From NCBI RefSeq assembly GCF_014926585.1, contig NZ_CP045422.1, forward strand, positions 1,094,501 to 1,158,500: a stretch of 64,000 nucleotides of DNA, written 5' to 3'. The position numbers and the translations under genes were made by a program. Positions 1 to 9,791 of this stretch are shown here, piece after piece; within the stretch, counting starts at the first letter, position 1, and each line of letters begins with the position of its first letter. The notes under the pieces are model-generated. The model did no database searches, was not told the DNA's origin, and saw only the letters and a list, made by a program, of their open reading frames with translations. This DNA comes from Devosia beringensis (GTDB lineage Bacteria > Pseudomonadota > Alphaproteobacteria > Rhizobiales > Devosiaceae).

Positions 1-1
1 C

Positions 2-295
2 ACCAACTTCTCCTGGGAGAAATGGGTGAGTTGCCTCGGCGAATGGCCGTTCCTGGAAAAGTTCGACGGCGTGATCGTCTCGGGCCTTGAGGGCCTGGTA
101 AAACCCGATCCACGGCTCTATCGCGTCTTCAGTGAGCGCTATGGCATCGCCGGCGAAAACTGCGTCTTCATTGATGACAGCGAGCCCAATATCATCTCTG
201 CCCGCAAGTTCGGCATGCATGGCATCCACTTCAAGGATCCCATCCAGCTGCGCCAGGAACTGATCACCCTGGGCCTGCCGCTCAAGGCGAAATAG
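2..295 (+). CDS. HAD-superfamily hydrolase, 3' fragment
   Basis: The reading frame is open from base 2, so the gene starts outside the window and only the C-terminal 97 codons are present. The frame begins TNFSWEKW and continues to FDGVIVSG, KPDPRLY and a VFIDDSEPN block. These match HAD motifs II (Thr/Ser), III (Lys of KPDP) and IV (acidic DD) of the subfamily IA type, which includes 2-haloacid dehalogenase-like and phosphoglycolate-phosphatase-like enzymes. The nucleophile Asp of motif I is missing because of the window edge. The substrate cannot be told from this part. A strong hairpin follows 8 bases after the stop. Family assignment is firm; function is open. Confidence 0.85.
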   Translation, partial: TNFSWEKWVSCLGEWPFLEKFDGVIVSGLEGLVKPDPRLYRVFSERYGIAGENCVFIDDSEPNIISARKFGMHGIHFKDPIQLRQELITLGLPLKAK

Positions 296-302
296 AATAA
301 AC

Positions 303-328
303 AAAACCCCGGAGCGATCCGGGGTTTT
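303..328. terminator. Bidirectional intrinsic terminator
   Basis: A perfect 11-bp stem (AAAACCCCGGA / TCCGGGGTTTT) with a GCGA loop is flanked by T residues on the plus strand and, read backwards, on the minus strand. It lies between two convergent genes, the HAD gene ending at 295 and the glyoxalase-like gene ending at 341, so it can stop transcription from both sides. Confidence 0.85.
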
Positions 329-340
329 TCGTTTCCGGCT

Positions 341-736
341 TCAGCCGAAGCGGCCACCGCGCTGGATGACCTCGATCTGGTAACCGTCGGGATCGGCAAT
401 GAAGAAGAAGCGCCCCACCTGCACGTCGCCATTGTTGAAGTCGACCAGCTTGCGCGGGGCATAGCCGAGGCCGGTCAGCCTTGAGTGTTCGGCATCGAGA
501 TCATCCACCACCAAGGCGATATGGCCATAGCCGTCTCCCAGTGCGTAGGGCTCGCTACGGCCGTGGTTGATGGTCAGTTCGAGCTCGAAACCGCCGGTTT
601 CGGCGGCGAGATACACCAGGGTGAAATCGGCAAAGACCAGCCGGTCGGCAATGCGAAGGCCAAAGGCCTGGGTGTAGAAATCGACGGAACGCGCCTCGTC
701 GAGGACGCGGACCATGGAGTGGACGAGCTTGGCCAT
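341..736 (-). CDS. gloA: Glyoxalase I-like VOC protein (lactoylglutathione lyase)
   Basis: 131 aa single-domain VOC protein. The ATG at 736 (MAKLVHSMVRV) was chosen because this N-terminus aligns with E. coli GloA; the frame also opens 25 codons earlier. By alignment with GloA all four metal ligands are present: H6, E53 (LELT), H72 (GYGHIAL) and E122 (GYQIEV). The expected role is isomerisation of the methylglyoxal-glutathione hemithioacetal to S-lactoylglutathione in the cytoplasm. The protein is slightly shorter than E. coli GloA, as in other alphaproteobacterial copies. It stands alone between two hairpin terminators. Substrate identity is inferred from the ligand set only. Confidence 0.82.
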   Translation of the reverse strand: MAKLVHSMVRVLDEARSVDFYTQAFGLRIADRLVFADFTLVYLAAETGGFELELTINHGRSEPYALGDGYGHIALVVDDLDAEHSRLTGLGYAPRKLVDFNNGDVQVGRFFFIADPDGYQIEVIQRGGRFG

Positions 737-841
737 GAATTGAACTCTCAGTTGCCGTGGACGAGCGCAGCGAGGACCCCGCGCCTGGCTTTGGGCGCAT
801 AACGCGGCCATTCGAGCGCAGCTCTCATGGCCTTCTCAGCT

Positions 842-866
842 CAAACCGCTCCACCGGAGCGGTTTG
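842..866 (-). terminator. Hairpin downstream of upp, end of nucleoside operon
   Basis: A perfect 11-bp stem (CAAACCGCTCC / GGAGCGGTTTG) with a 3-nt loop lies 28 bases past the upp stop codon. There is no clear T-run after it, so it may be a 3'-end stabilising hairpin or a Rho-assisted terminator rather than a classical intrinsic one. It marks the likely 3' end of the nucleoside operon transcript. Confidence 0.5.
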
Positions 867-893
867 CCCCTAGGGACGGTTCGAAGAAGACTG

Positions 894-1535
894 CTATTTC
901 GTGCCGTACATGCGGTCGCCGGCATCGCCCAGGCCCGGAATGATATAGCCTTTCTCGTTGAGCTTCTCATCGATGGCCGCGGTGAAGACGGGCACATCGG
1001 GATGGGCCTCAGTAAAACGCGCCACCCCTTCTGGGGCGGCAAGCAGGCACAGGAAACGGATATTGTTGGCGCCGCGCTCCTTGAGCTTTTCAATGGCGGC
1101 GGTGGCCGAATTGGCGGTGGCCAGCATGGGGTCGACGACAATGATCAGCCGGTCTTCCAGGTTTGACGGCGCCTTGAAGTAATATTCCACCGGCTGCAGC
1201 GTCTCGTGGTCGCGATAAAGGCCGATATGGGCGACGCGGGCGGCGGGCACCAGGTCGAGCATGCCATCGAGCAGGCCGTTGCCGGCGCGCAGGATCGAGG
1301 CGAACACCAGCTTCTTGCCCTTGATGGTGGGGCTGTCCATCCGCGCCATCGGCGTCTCGATGGAAACCATCTCCAGCTGTAGATCGCGCGTCACCTCATA
1401 GCACATCAGATGGGCGATCTCGCGCAGCAAGCGGCGGAAACCGGCGATCGAGGTCTCCTTGTTGCGCATGATGGTCAGCTTATGCTGGATCAGCGGGTGA
1501 TCGATGACGGTTACATTGCCGCGCGCTGGAGTCAT
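894..1535 (-). CDS. upp: Uracil phosphoribosyltransferase
   Basis: 213 aa, the normal length for bacterial Upp. The PRPP-binding loop is [15 protein letters not shown], and the C-terminal uracil-binding block is [18 protein letters not shown]. It converts uracil plus PRPP to UMP and pyrophosphate. It is the last gene of the nucleoside operon, 24 bp after deoB. This fits salvage of the uracil released upstream by DeoA. The ATG at 1535 has a purine-rich region upstream. Confidence 0.97.
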   Translation of the reverse strand: MTPARGNVTVIDHPLIQHKLTIMRNKETSIAGFRRLLREIAHLMCYEVTRDLQLEMVSIETPMARMDSPTIKGKKLVFASILRAGNGLLDGMLDLVPAARVAHIGLYRDHETLQPVEYYFKAPSNLEDRLIIVVDPMLATANSATAAIEKLKERGANNIRFLCLLAAPEGVARFTEAHPDVPVFTAAIDEKLNEKGYIIPGLGDAGDRMYGTK

Positions 1536-1559
1536 GGGATCGCCTGCTGCTGAGGGTTG

Positions 1560-2777
1560 TTAAAGGAAGCTCTTGCCGTGGCGGCCAGGTGCCAGACCGA
1601 GCCAATGGGCTATGCTCTCACCTATATCAGCGAAGGTGGAGCGAATGCCAATCTCTCCTGCGCCCAGGCTTGGGGAAAAGACCAGGATGGGGATCTGCTC
1701 ACGCGTGTGATCGGTGCCTGACCAGGTCGGATCATTGCCATGGTCGGCGGTCAGAACCAGCAGATCATCGTGCCGCATGGCGGCGATCATCTCGGGTAGT
1801 CGGCTGTCGAAGAATTCGAGTGCAGCGGCATAGCCGGGTACGTCGCGACGGTGGCCGTATTCGCTGTCGAAGTCGACAAAATTGGTCATGATCATGGCCC
1901 TGTCAGCGGCCATCGTCATGGCATCGAGCGTCTTGTCGAACAGCTGGGTGAGGCCGGTGCCCTTGATCTTGTGGGTGACGCCATGGCCGGCATAAATGTC
2001 GGAGATCTTGCCGATGGCATAGACCTGATGACCGGCCGCCTGGTTACGGTCGAGCAGGGTCGGCTCGGGCGGGGCAATGGCGAAGTCGCGGCGATTGCCG
2101 GTGCGCTTGAAACTGGCAGCGTCCTCGCCAATGAAGGGCCGGGCAATGACGCGGCCGATCATCAATGGCGCGGTCAGCTCGAAGGCGATCTGGCAGATTT
2201 CATACAGGCGCTCGAGGCCAAAATGGCTTTCATGCGCGGCGATCTGGAACACGGAATCGATCGAGGTGTAACAAATCGGCTTTCCGGTCCGGATACTCTC
2301 TTCGCCCAGTTCGGCAATGATGGTGGTGCCCGAGGCGTGCTTGTCTCCCAGGATGCCGGGCAGCCCTGCCCGCTCGATGAATTGCGCGATCAGGTCGGGC
2401 GGAAAGGTTGGCTCGGTATGGGGGAAATAGCCCCAGTCGAACGGCACCGGCACGCCGGCAATTTCCCAATGACCGGATGGTGTATCCTTGCCATTGCTGA
2501 CCTCGCGGCCGACCCCGAAGCGCCCGCCCTTGGGGGTAGCGGACAGGCCAGTGGGCAAGGTGCCCGTCGAGAGCTGGATCGCGGCGCCGATGCCCAAGGC
2601 ATCCAGATTGGGCACGTGGAGGGGACCGCTGCGCAGACCGGCGCGATCGGCCTTGCCGGCATGGGCCCATTCGGCGATGTGGCCAAAGGTATTGGCGCCG
2701 ACATCGCCGTACTTGTCGGCATCGGGGGCGCCGCCAATGCCGACGCTGTCGAGGATACACAGAATGGCGCGGGGCAT
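1560..2777 (-). CDS. deoB: Phosphopentomutase
   Basis: 405 aa, full family length. The alkaline-phosphatase-fold N-terminus ([20 protein letters not shown]) and the C-terminal metal site ([21 protein letters not shown]) carry the conserved Asp and His residues for two Mn ions. It interconverts (deoxy)ribose 1-phosphate and 5-phosphate, linking the phosphorylases (PunA, DeoA) to DeoC. The start codon lies 3 bp after the deoA stop, and an AGGAG Shine-Dalgarno sits inside the end of deoA, so the two are translationally coupled. Confidence 0.97.
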   Translation of the reverse strand: MPRAILCILDSVGIGGAPDADKYGDVGANTFGHIAEWAHAGKADRAGLRSGPLHVPNLDALGIGAAIQLSTGTLPTGLSATPKGGRFGVGREVSNGKDTPSGHWEIAGVPVPFDWGYFPHTEPTFPPDLIAQFIERAGLPGILGDKHASGTTIIAELGEESIRTGKPICYTSIDSVFQIAAHESHFGLERLYEICQIAFELTAPLMIGRVIARPFIGEDAASFKRTGNRRDFAIAPPEPTLLDRNQAAGHQVYAIGKISDIYAGHGVTHKIKGTGLTQLFDKTLDAMTMAADRAMIMTNFVDFDSEYGHRRDVPGYAAALEFFDSRLPEMIAAMRHDDLLVLTADHGNDPTWSGTDHTREQIPILVFSPSLGAGEIGIRSTFADIGESIAHWLGLAPGRHGKSFL

Positions 2778-2780
2778 GGG

Positions 2781-4115
2781 TCAGATCTCCTGAGACGTGG
2801 CATAGGGCACGCTGTCGGGGATCAGCGCGTGCACGGGTGCCGCGGCGCCCAGCCGATAGGCGGCCTTGATCCGGCGTTCCGCATCGTCGGCACTGGCCGT
2901 ATCGGCAGCGTGCAGCCGCGCGAGCGGGGTGTGCCCGTCAATCGTGGCGCCCAGGCCCACCAGGCGATCAAAGCCGACCCGGTGGTCAATGGCATCACTG
3001 GGCATGGTCCGACCACCGCCCAGCGCCACCACGGCCATGCCGACGCCGCGGGTATCAATCTCAGCAATCGTGCCCTCACCATCGGCGAACACGTCGCGAA
3101 TGATCGGTGCGGCCGCCAGATAGGCGTCCGTCTTGTCCAGAAAGTCGCCCGGCCCGCCCAAAGCGTGCACCATGACGCCGAAGCGCTCGGTGGCGCGGCC
3201 GCTATTGAGCGCGGCTTCGGCCAGCAGGCGGCCGGCTTCGACGGTGCCGGCAACCCCGGTCATTTCCGCCAGCACGGCACAGAGCGACAGGGTTACTTCC
3301 TTTAGGCGCGGATCCTGGTGGCGGCCAGTAAGGAAGTTGACGGCATTGCGCATTTCAAGGCCATTGCCGGCGGCGCTGGCCAGGGGCTCATTCATGTCGG
3401 TGATCAGCGCCCCGGTCTTCAGCCCGGCGCCATTGGCCACCTCGACGAGGCTGCGCGCGAGTTCGCGCGAGCGGTCCAGCGTCGGCATGAAGGCGCCCGA
3501 GCCGGTCTTGACGTCCAGGATCAGCGCGCCGAGCCCGGCGGCCAGCTTCTTGGAGAGGATCGAGGCGGTGATCAACGCGATCGATTCCACCGTACCGGTG
3601 ACGTCGCGAATGGCGTAGAGTGCCTTGTCGGCGGGGGCAAGATCGGCGGTCTGGCCGATAATGGCGCAGCCGGCCTGGCGCACCACCCGGCGGAACAGGG
3701 CATTGTCGGGCTGGGTCTGATAGCCGGGAATGGCATCGAACTTGTCGAGTGTGCCGCCGGTATGGCCCAGGCCCCGGCCCGAGATCATCGGCACGAAAAT
3801 GCCCATGGCGGCCAGGATCGGCGCCAGCATCAGGCTGACATTGTCACCGACGCCACCGGTCGAATGCTTGTCGGCCACCGGCCCGTCGAGATCGGACCAG
3901 TCGAGTACGGTGCCGCTGTCGCGCATGGCCAGCGTCAGCGCCACGCGCTCGGGCATGGTCATGTCCTGGAAATAGACCGCCATGGCAAAGGCCGCCGCCT
4001 GGGCATGCGAAACCGTGCCCTTGGCGAAGCCCGCAATGAAGGTGGCGATCTCGTCGGCGCTCAGGGCATGGCCATCGCGCTTGCGGGCGATGACTTCTTG
4101 GGGGAGGAAGACCAT
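2781..4115 (-). CDS. deoA: Thymidine phosphorylase
   Basis: 444 aa, typical of DeoA. The signature region [17 protein letters not shown], the glycine-rich [18 protein letters not shown] and the KTGSGAFM block are intact. It phosphorolyses thymidine and deoxyuridine to the base plus deoxyribose 1-phosphate. It lies between the aldehyde dehydrogenase gene (30 bp gap) and deoB (3 bp gap) in the nucleoside operon. Confidence 0.97.
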   Translation of the reverse strand: MVFLPQEVIARKRDGHALSADEIATFIAGFAKGTVSHAQAAAFAMAVYFQDMTMPERVALTLAMRDSGTVLDWSDLDGPVADKHSTGGVGDNVSLMLAPILAAMGIFVPMISGRGLGHTGGTLDKFDAIPGYQTQPDNALFRRVVRQAGCAIIGQTADLAPADKALYAIRDVTGTVESIALITASILSKKLAAGLGALILDVKTGSGAFMPTLDRSRELARSLVEVANGAGLKTGALITDMNEPLASAAGNGLEMRNAVNFLTGRHQDPRLKEVTLSLCAVLAEMTGVAGTVEAGRLLAEAALNSGRATERFGVMVHALGGPGDFLDKTDAYLAAAPIIRDVFADGEGTIAEIDTRGVGMAVVALGGGRTMPSDAIDHRVGFDRLVGLGATIDGHTPLARLHAADTASADDAERRIKAAYRLGAAAPVHALIPDSVPYATSQEI

Positions 4116-4145
4116 TGATCGGCTTTCTTTCTTTGGGCTGCCGGC

Positions 4146-6512
4146 TCAGGCTCCGTAGGGAATCCAGACATTCTTGACCTGGGTGGCCTTACTCAGGAAA
4201 TAGCCGCCCTCAAAGCGCCGGTCGGCCAGATCGTAGTAGAGGCCGCGGCTGGTCCAGGTCTGCTTGAGGTTGGACGTGGAGGCCTTTTCGACCATGGTCG
4301 AGGCCTCGGCATTGCCGGCAAACCACAATCCGTCGACGCCGTCGTGCTCGGCCAGCGTCTTGGCCAGGGCCACGCTGTCGCCGGTGACGATATTGATGAC
4401 GCCAGCGGGAACGTCCGAGGTTTCGATGACCTGATAGAGGTCTGTCAGCGAGAGCGGTGACTGGGCCGAGGGGACCAGGACCACCGTATTGCCCATGGCC
4501 AGCGCCGGGGCAATCAGCGCGATCGAGCCCAGCAGCGGCCGCGACGGCGGGGCGACAATGCCCATGACGCCGAGTGGCTCGATCATGGCCGCAGCCACGG
4601 CGCGCAGGGGCGGATTGTGCACCGCGCCATCATATTTGTCGGCCCAACCGGCAAAGGCGAAGAGGCGCTCGACCGACAGGTCGACTTCCTCGCCGCCATC
4701 ATGGCCGGTCTGCAGCTTGATGCGGGCGGCAAATTCGTCGCGGCGGTAGTCGAGGTTCTCAGCGAGGAAATAGAGGATCTGGGCGCGGCTGTGCGCCGGC
4801 GTGGTGGACCAGCCGAGCGCGGCGCGGGCGGCTTCCACTGCGTTGCGGATGTCCTTGCGGTTGCCGTCGCCGACCTCGCCGATCAGTTCACCCTTGGGCC
4901 CAAGCACCGGACGCGAATAGCCGCTATCGGGCCGCGCCTGCTTGCCGCCGATATACATCTTTGCCGTCTGGTCGAGATGGCTGGCATCGAGCGGGTTGCC
5001 GGCCTTCGCCTCGACAGTTTTGGCAGCGGGCGCGAGCTTGAGATCCTTTTCCCAGGCCGGCTTGAGATAGGCGCTCATGCCCTCGCGGCCACCTTCGCGG
5101 CCGAAGCCGGATTCCTTGTAGCCACCAAAGCCGACCGCCGCGTCGAAATTATTGGTGCCGTTGATCCAGACCACGCCGGCCTTGATCTGCGGCGCGATGT
5201 CGAGCGCAAGGTTGATGTTCTCGCTCCAGATCGTGGCGGCGAGGCCATATTTGGTATTGTTGGCCAGGGCCACCGCCTCTTCGGGGGTGCGGAAGCTCAT
5301 GGCGACGAGGACCGGCCCGAAGATCTCCTCGGCCACAAGCGTATTGGCGGGCGAGACATTGGTGACCAGAGCAGGCTTGAGAAAGCAGCCCTTGGCGGGC
5401 AATTGCCCATCGGGTTCGTAGATCATCGCGCCTTCGGCGGCGCCGCGTGCCATCAGGTCGCGGATGCGGGCGACCTGGACCGGGGCAATCATGGCGCCGA
5501 TATCGACGGACTTGTCCATCGGATCGCCGACGCGCAGCGTCTGCATGCGGATCTTGAGCTTGGCGATGAACCGCTCCTCGATGCTCTCCTGCACCAGCAG
5601 GCGCGAACCGGCGCAGCAGACCTGCCCCTGGTTGAACCAGATGGCGTCGATCAGGCCCTCAATGGCGCTGTCGATATCGGCATCCTCAAAGACGATGTAG
5701 GGGCTCTTGCCGCCCAGTTCGAGGCTGAGCCCCTTGCCTGTGCCGGCGGTGACGGCGCGAATGGCCTTGCCCACTTCGGTCGAGCCGGTAAACGCAATCT
5801 TGTCGATGCCGGCGTGGGCAGTGATGGCCGCGCCGGTCTCGCCCGCGCCGGTGACGATATTGACCACGCCCTTGGGCAGGCCGACGCGCTGGCAGATTTC
5901 GGCAAAAAGCAAAGCCGTCAGCGAGGTGAACTCGGCGGGCTTGAGCACCACCGTATTGCCGGCGGCCAAAGCCGGGGCGATCTTCCAGGCCAGCATCAAC
6001 AGCGGGAAGTTCCAGGGAATGATCTGGCCGCAGACGCCATAGGGCACGGCATCGGGGAATTCACGGGAGAGATGCTGAGCCCAGCCGGCATGGTGGTAGA
6101 AATGGCGTGCCACCAGCGGAATATCGATGTCGCGGCTTTCGCGGATCGGCTTGCCGTTGTCGAGGGTTTCGAGCACGGCGAAGAGGCGGGCATGCTTCTG
6201 CACGGCGCGGGCGATGGCATAGAGATATTTGCCGCGCGCATAGCCCGACAGCGCGCTCCAGCCCTTGAAGGCGGCGCGGGCGGCCTTGACGGCTGCGTCG
6301 ACGTCTTCGGCCGTACCATCGGAAATCTGGGCCAAGCTCTCGCCGGTCGCCGGATTGTCCGAGGAAAAGGTCTTGCCGGGCTTGGTCCATTCGCCGTCGA
6401 TGAAATGGCCGAAGCTGCGGTCATGGGCATCGAGCCAGGCATTGGCCTCGTCGGGGCCTTCGGGGGCCGGGCCGTAATCCAGCGACTGGAAGATTTGCGC
6501 GATCTTGTTCAT
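4146..6512 (-). CDS. Aldehyde dehydrogenase with a second, truncated ALDH-like domain
   Basis: 788 aa. Residues 1 to about 490 are a complete ALDH: WNFP coenzyme loop, FTGSTEVG, catalytic Glu (E265, LELGGKSP) and catalytic Cys (C299, NQGQVCCAG). After a linker, residues from about 515 (MYIGGKQARPDSGY) to the end repeat the NAD-binding half of an ALDH. This part has VVLVPSAQSP in place of VLKPA and no catalytic Cys. The frame is unbroken, so this is a fusion and not a pseudogene. In a deo operon the natural substrate is acetaldehyde released by DeoC, oxidised to acetate; this is inferred from context. GGAGGA lies 6 bases before the ATG. The C-terminal domain may be structural or regulatory. 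Confidence 0.88.
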   Translation of the reverse strand: MNKIAQIFQSLDYGPAPEGPDEANAWLDAHDRSFGHFIDGEWTKPGKTFSSDNPATGESLAQISDGTAEDVDAAVKAARAAFKGWSALSGYARGKYLYAIARAVQKHARLFAVLETLDNGKPIRESRDIDIPLVARHFYHHAGWAQHLSREFPDAVPYGVCGQIIPWNFPLLMLAWKIAPALAAGNTVVLKPAEFTSLTALLFAEICQRVGLPKGVVNIVTGAGETGAAITAHAGIDKIAFTGSTEVGKAIRAVTAGTGKGLSLELGGKSPYIVFEDADIDSAIEGLIDAIWFNQGQVCCAGSRLLVQESIEERFIAKLKIRMQTLRVGDPMDKSVDIGAMIAPVQVARIRDLMARGAAEGAMIYEPDGQLPAKGCFLKPALVTNVSPANTLVAEEIFGPVLVAMSFRTPEEAVALANNTKYGLAATIWSENINLALDIAPQIKAGVVWINGTNNFDAAVGFGGYKESGFGREGGREGMSAYLKPAWEKDLKLAPAAKTVEAKAGNPLDASHLDQTAKMYIGGKQARPDSGYSRPVLGPKGELIGEVGDGNRKDIRNAVEAARAALGWSTTPAHSRAQILYFLAENLDYRRDEFAARIKLQTGHDGGEEVDLSVERLFAFAGWADKYDGAVHNPPLRAVAAAMIEPLGVMGIVAPPSRPLLGSIALIAPALAMGNTVVLVPSAQSPLSLTDLYQVIETSDVPAGVINIVTGDSVALAKTLAEHDGVDGLWFAGNAEASTMVEKASTSNLKQTWTSRGLYYDLADRRFEGGYFLSKATQVKNVWIPYGA

Positions 6513-6566
6513 GTGTGTTCCTCCGGGTCCGTGCAGCGGACCTCGTGGGTCGGCGGGCGATACGCC

Positions 6567-7571
6567 CTAAACCATCGGCTGACGATAGTCAGCGGCGTAG
6601 TGGCCGGTCAGCCCGTGCTCGAGCTGGCGTTCGATATCGGTCAGCAGGGTCGAGGCGCCGAAGCGGAACAGGTGCGGCTGCAGCCAGCCATTGCCCAGTT
6701 CCTCCTTCATCAGCGCCATATATTTGAGCGCATCGGCGGCCTTGGAAATGCCGCCGGCCGGCTTGTAGCCGATTTCGATGCCGGTCTCTTCGGCGAACCA
6801 GCGGATCATGCGGATCATGGTCAGGCTCGTCACCAGATTGGCATTGACCTTTTCCTTGCCCGTCGAGGTCTTGATGAAATCGGCGCCGGCCAGCATGCAG
6901 ACCAGGCTCGCCTTGGCGATATTGCTCTGGGTGGCCAATTCGCCGGTGCCCAGGATGGTCTTGATATGGGCGTCGCCGCAGGCCTTGCGAAAGGCGCGGA
7001 TCTGGTCGTAGAGCCCCTGCCAATCCTGGCGCAGCACCATGCCGCGTTCGATGACGATGTCGATTTCCTGGGCGCCGTCGGCGACCGAAAGCTCGATCTC
7101 GCGCAGCTTGGTTTCAAGCGGCGCCAAGCCGTGCGGAAAGGCCGTCGACACGGCAGCAACCGGAATGCCGGTGCCCTCGAGCGCCGTCACCGCGGTCTTG
7201 ACGAAGTTGTGGTAGACGCAGACCGCGCCGGGCAGGATGCGTAGCTCGGGCACATCGAGGCGGTCGAGAATGTCCTGGCGCAGCGGATGGCGCGCCTTGG
7301 CACAGAGCCGCTCGACGCGGCCGGCCGTGTCGTCGGCATTGAGCGTGGTCAGGTCGATCAGGGTAATGGCCTTGAGCAGCCAGGCCAGCTGATAGTCCTT
7401 CTTGACGGTGCGGCGCGCGCCGATCGAGCCCGCGCGACGCTCCAGCGCCGAACGGTTCATGCGGACGCGTTCGACCCAGTCGAGATCGAGCGGAAAGCCG
7501 GGATTGCGCTTGTGCGGGCTGTGGGTTGATTGACCGCCCTGGGGCGTCTTGTCGATAACGCGTAAGCTCAT
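6567..7571 (-). CDS. deoC: Deoxyribose-phosphate aldolase
   Basis: 334 aa, the long DeoC form with a 50-60 residue N-terminal extension. The Schiff-base Lys is in FIKTSTGK and the second active-site Lys is in GYKPAGGI. It cleaves 2-deoxyribose 5-phosphate to glyceraldehyde 3-phosphate and acetaldehyde, feeding the adjacent aldehyde dehydrogenase. Its ATG overlaps the punA stop codon by 4 bp (ATGA), a sign of coupled translation. Confidence 0.96.
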   Translation of the reverse strand: MSLRVIDKTPQGGQSTHSPHKRNPGFPLDLDWVERVRMNRSALERRAGSIGARRTVKKDYQLAWLLKAITLIDLTTLNADDTAGRVERLCAKARHPLRQDILDRLDVPELRILPGAVCVYHNFVKTAVTALEGTGIPVAAVSTAFPHGLAPLETKLREIELSVADGAQEIDIVIERGMVLRQDWQGLYDQIRAFRKACGDAHIKTILGTGELATQSNIAKASLVCMLAGADFIKTSTGKEKVNANLVTSLTMIRMIRWFAEETGIEIGYKPAGGISKAADALKYMALMKEELGNGWLQPHLFRFGASTLLTDIERQLEHGLTGHYAADYRQPMV

Positions 7572-8362
7572 AGCTCCTCCACCAGCGCCGGAATGAGCCT
7601 TTTCAGCTTCTGGGCGCCCTGTACTGCCATGGTCTTGGTATGCTCATGGCTGATGTTTTCGCTCGACAGGCCCGCGCCCATATTGGTGATGGACGAGCAG
7701 GCCCAGATCTTCATGCCCAGGAAACGCCCGAGAATGACTTCGGGCGCCGTCGACATGCCCACCGCATTGGCGCCGAGACGCACGGCCATCTGGATTTCGG
7801 CGACGGTCTCGAAGCTGGGGCCAGAATACCACAGATAGATGCCTACGCCGAGCTTGATGTCCATGCCCTCGGCCAGGCGCTGCGCCTTGGCCCGCAGGTC
7901 GGGATCATAGCAGTTGACCATGTTGACGAAGCGCCGGTCGGTGGCTTCGCCGATCAGCGGGTTCATGCCGGCATAGTTGATATGATCGCTCAGCACCATC
8001 AGGTCGCCGGGCTGGAAGCGCTCATCGAGCGAGCCGGCCGAATTGGTGAGCAACAGCTTTTCTGCCCCCAGCTCGGCCATGGCCTCGAGCGCCGGGCGCA
8101 TGGCGGCGGCATTGCCGTGCTCATAGTAGTGCTCGCGGCCGGTCAGCACGGCGACGCGCTTGCCGCCCAGGGTGCCGATCAGCAAATCACGGCCATGGCC
8201 GGAGACGCCGCCGCCGGGAAAGCCCTTGAGTTCGGAAAAGGGAATGGTGACCTTGTCGGCCAGAAGGTCACCGATGGCCGACAGGCCCGAGCCCAGCACG
8301 ATAGCCGCCGCAATCGGCTCCTTGCCGGCGATCTTGAGGATGGTCTTGCTGGCCTTGGTCAT
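7568..8362 (-). CDS. punA: Purine-nucleoside phosphorylase
   Basis: 264 aa of the trimeric PNP family (PunA/DeoD2-like, not hexameric DeoD). Conserved parts: VLGSGLSAIGD phosphate loop, GREHYYEHG, LTNSAGSL, GPSFETVAE and GMSTAPEVI, with Asn in the base-binding SSITNMGAG segment. It splits purine (deoxy)nucleosides into base and (deoxy)ribose 1-phosphate. The frame is open further upstream, but that part is an out-of-frame reading of cdd. The ATG at 8362 overlaps the cdd stop by 4 bp. Confidence 0.95.
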   Translation of the reverse strand: MTKASKTILKIAGKEPIAAAIVLGSGLSAIGDLLADKVTIPFSELKGFPGGGVSGHGRDLLIGTLGGKRVAVLTGREHYYEHGNAAAMRPALEAMAELGAEKLLLTNSAGSLDERFQPGDLMVLSDHINYAGMNPLIGEATDRRFVNMVNCYDPDLRAKAQRLAEGMDIKLGVGIYLWYSGPSFETVAEIQMAVRLGANAVGMSTAPEVILGRFLGMKIWACSSITNMGAGLSSENISHEHTKTMAVQGAQKLKRLIPALVEEL

Positions 8363-8769
8363 TTCGGCAAGTACTCCGGGCCGAAACTGTGCGGCAGCAG
8401 TTGATCGAGCGTACAGATCAGCGGCGCCCCATCGACGCCATGGGAAATGATCTCGACGTCGAGATCGGCAAATTCGCGGATGCGCTGGCGGCAGCCGCCA
8501 CAGGGGGTGACCGGCATGGTGCCGGGACCGGTGACATAGATGCGCTTGATGCGCTTGGCGCCCCCGGCCAGCATGGCGGCGATGGCGCTGGGCTCGGCGC
8601 AATTGCCCACCGGATAGGCGGCGTTTTCGACATTGCAGCCGGTATAGATCTTGCCGTCATCGGCCAGGATCGCCGCCCCGACCTGAAAGCGGGAATAGGG
8701 TGCATAGGCCTTGGCCCGAATGGCTTCGGCGGCCAGGAACAGGTCCTGGTCCCTTGATGTGTCGGCCAT
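8359..8769 (-). CDS. cdd: Cytidine deaminase
   Basis: 136 aa, the short homotetrameric Cdd class. Zinc ligands and catalytic Glu are seen in NCAEPSAI and PCGGC. It deaminates (deoxy)cytidine to (deoxy)uridine, which feeds the phosphorylase and Upp steps. The ATG at 8769 is chosen because AGAGGA lies 6 bases before it; a TTG two codons upstream touches the Shine-Dalgarno and cannot be the start. It ends in an ATGA overlap with punA. Confidence 0.96.
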   Translation of the reverse strand: MADTSRDQDLFLAAEAIRAKAYAPYSRFQVGAAILADDGKIYTGCNVENAAYPVGNCAEPSAIAAMLAGGAKRIKRIYVTGPGTMPVTPCGGCRQRIREFADLDVEIISHGVDGAPLICTLDQLLPHSFGPEYLPK

Positions 8770-8816
8770 GTGCAATCCTCTTTTCAGTTGACCTCGATAG
8801 GGTCGCGCGCCTTGCC

Positions 8817-9791
8817 TTAGCGCTCCTTGGTATAAGGCACGCCGGCGGCCTTGGGGGCTACGGCCCGACCGATGAAGCCGGCGAGCAGAACCACCGTCAG
8901 GATATAGGGTAGCGCCTGGATGGCCTGCACCGGCACTTCGCCAATAATGGGGAAGGACTGGCCCTGGATGCGGAACTGCACCGCGTCAAGGAAGCCGAAC
9001 ATCAGGCAGACCAGCAGCGCCGGGCCCGGCCGCCACTTGGCAAAGATCAGCGCCGCCAGCGCGATATAGCCGCGGCCGGCCGACATGTTGTTGTTGAAGC
9101 CCGCCGACTGGGCGATGGAGAGATAGGCACCGCCGATGCCCACCAGCACGGCGGTGATGATCAGCGCCTGATAGCGCAGCAGGGTCACCGAAATGCCGGC
9201 CGTGTCGATGGCCTTGGGATTCTCGCCGACGGCGCGCAGGCGCAGGCCGAAGCGGGTGCGGAACAGGATGAAGGCGGTCGCCGGGACGCATAGAAAGGCG
9301 AAATAGGTGATGATATTGTGGCCCGAGATCAGCTCCCAGTAGATCTGACCAAGCACCGGGACCTCACGCAACTCTGCGGCAAAGGGCAGCGTGATCGGGC
9401 TGAAACGCTGGTCGCCCGATAGCTGGGGCGTATAGCCACCGCGCTGGAACCAGCTCTGGCCGAGGAAGGTGGTGAGGCCGGCGGCGAGGAAGTTGAGCGC
9501 CACGCCGGAAATGGTCTGGTTGCCCTTAAAGTTGATCGAGGCCAGGCCGTGGATGCCGGAGAACATCAGCGCTGCGCCAATGCCGGCCAGGAGGCCGAGC
9601 CAGGCCGAACCGGTAACGGCCGACATGGAGGCGGCAGCAAAGGCGCCAGCCAGCAGCTTGCCCTCGAGGCCGATATCAACGATGCCGGCGCGCTCGGAAT
9701 AAAGCCCGGCCAGGCAGGCCAGGAGCAGCGGCACCGCCAGGCGGATGGTGGAATCCAGGATCAAGGTGATGTCGACGAGATACTGTTCCAT
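8817..9791 (-). CDS. Nucleoside ABC transporter, inner-membrane permease 2
   Basis: 324 aa polytopic membrane protein of the BPD_transp_2 family (NupC/NupQ, YufQ-like). It carries the [21 protein letters not shown] block typical of the second permease of BMP-dependent importers and the cytoplasmic [12 protein letters not shown] coupling helix that contacts the ATPase. The ATG at 9791 shares a base with the upstream permease stop (TGATG). A GTG one codon earlier is possible. It forms the channel with the permease at 9791-10879. Confidence 0.93.
   Translation of the reverse strand: MEQYLVDITLILDSTIRLAVPLLLACLAGLYSERAGIVDIGLEGKLLAGAFAAASMSAVTGSAWLGLLAGIGAALMFSGIHGLASINFKGNQTISGVALNFLAAGLTTFLGQSWFQRGGYTPQLSGDQRFSPITLPFAAELREVPVLGQIYWELISGHNIITYFAFLCVPATAFILFRTRFGLRLRAVGENPKAIDTAGISVTLLRYQALIITAVLVGIGGAYLSIAQSAGFNNNMSAGRGYIALAALIFAKWRPGPALLVCLMFGFLDAVQFRIQGQSFPIIGEVPVQAIQALPYILTVVLLAGFIGRAVAPKAAGVPYTKER

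Noticed and set aside
4146..4970. Second ALDH domain considered as a decayed, separate pseudogene
   Set aside because: It is in frame with the first domain, has no stop or frameshift between, and keeps neighbour-like codon use, so a fusion is the better reading.
4617..7244. Long plus-strand open frame (875 codons) opposite the aldehyde dehydrogenase and deoC
   Set aside because: It is antisense to two well-recognised genes, crosses the gap between them, and its translation is rich in Gly/Ala/His with no family pattern. High GC makes such shadow frames common.
8363..8602. 80-codon N-terminal extension of purine nucleoside phosphorylase
   Set aside because: It overlaps cdd in another frame; the ATG in the ATGA overlap gives the normal family length.
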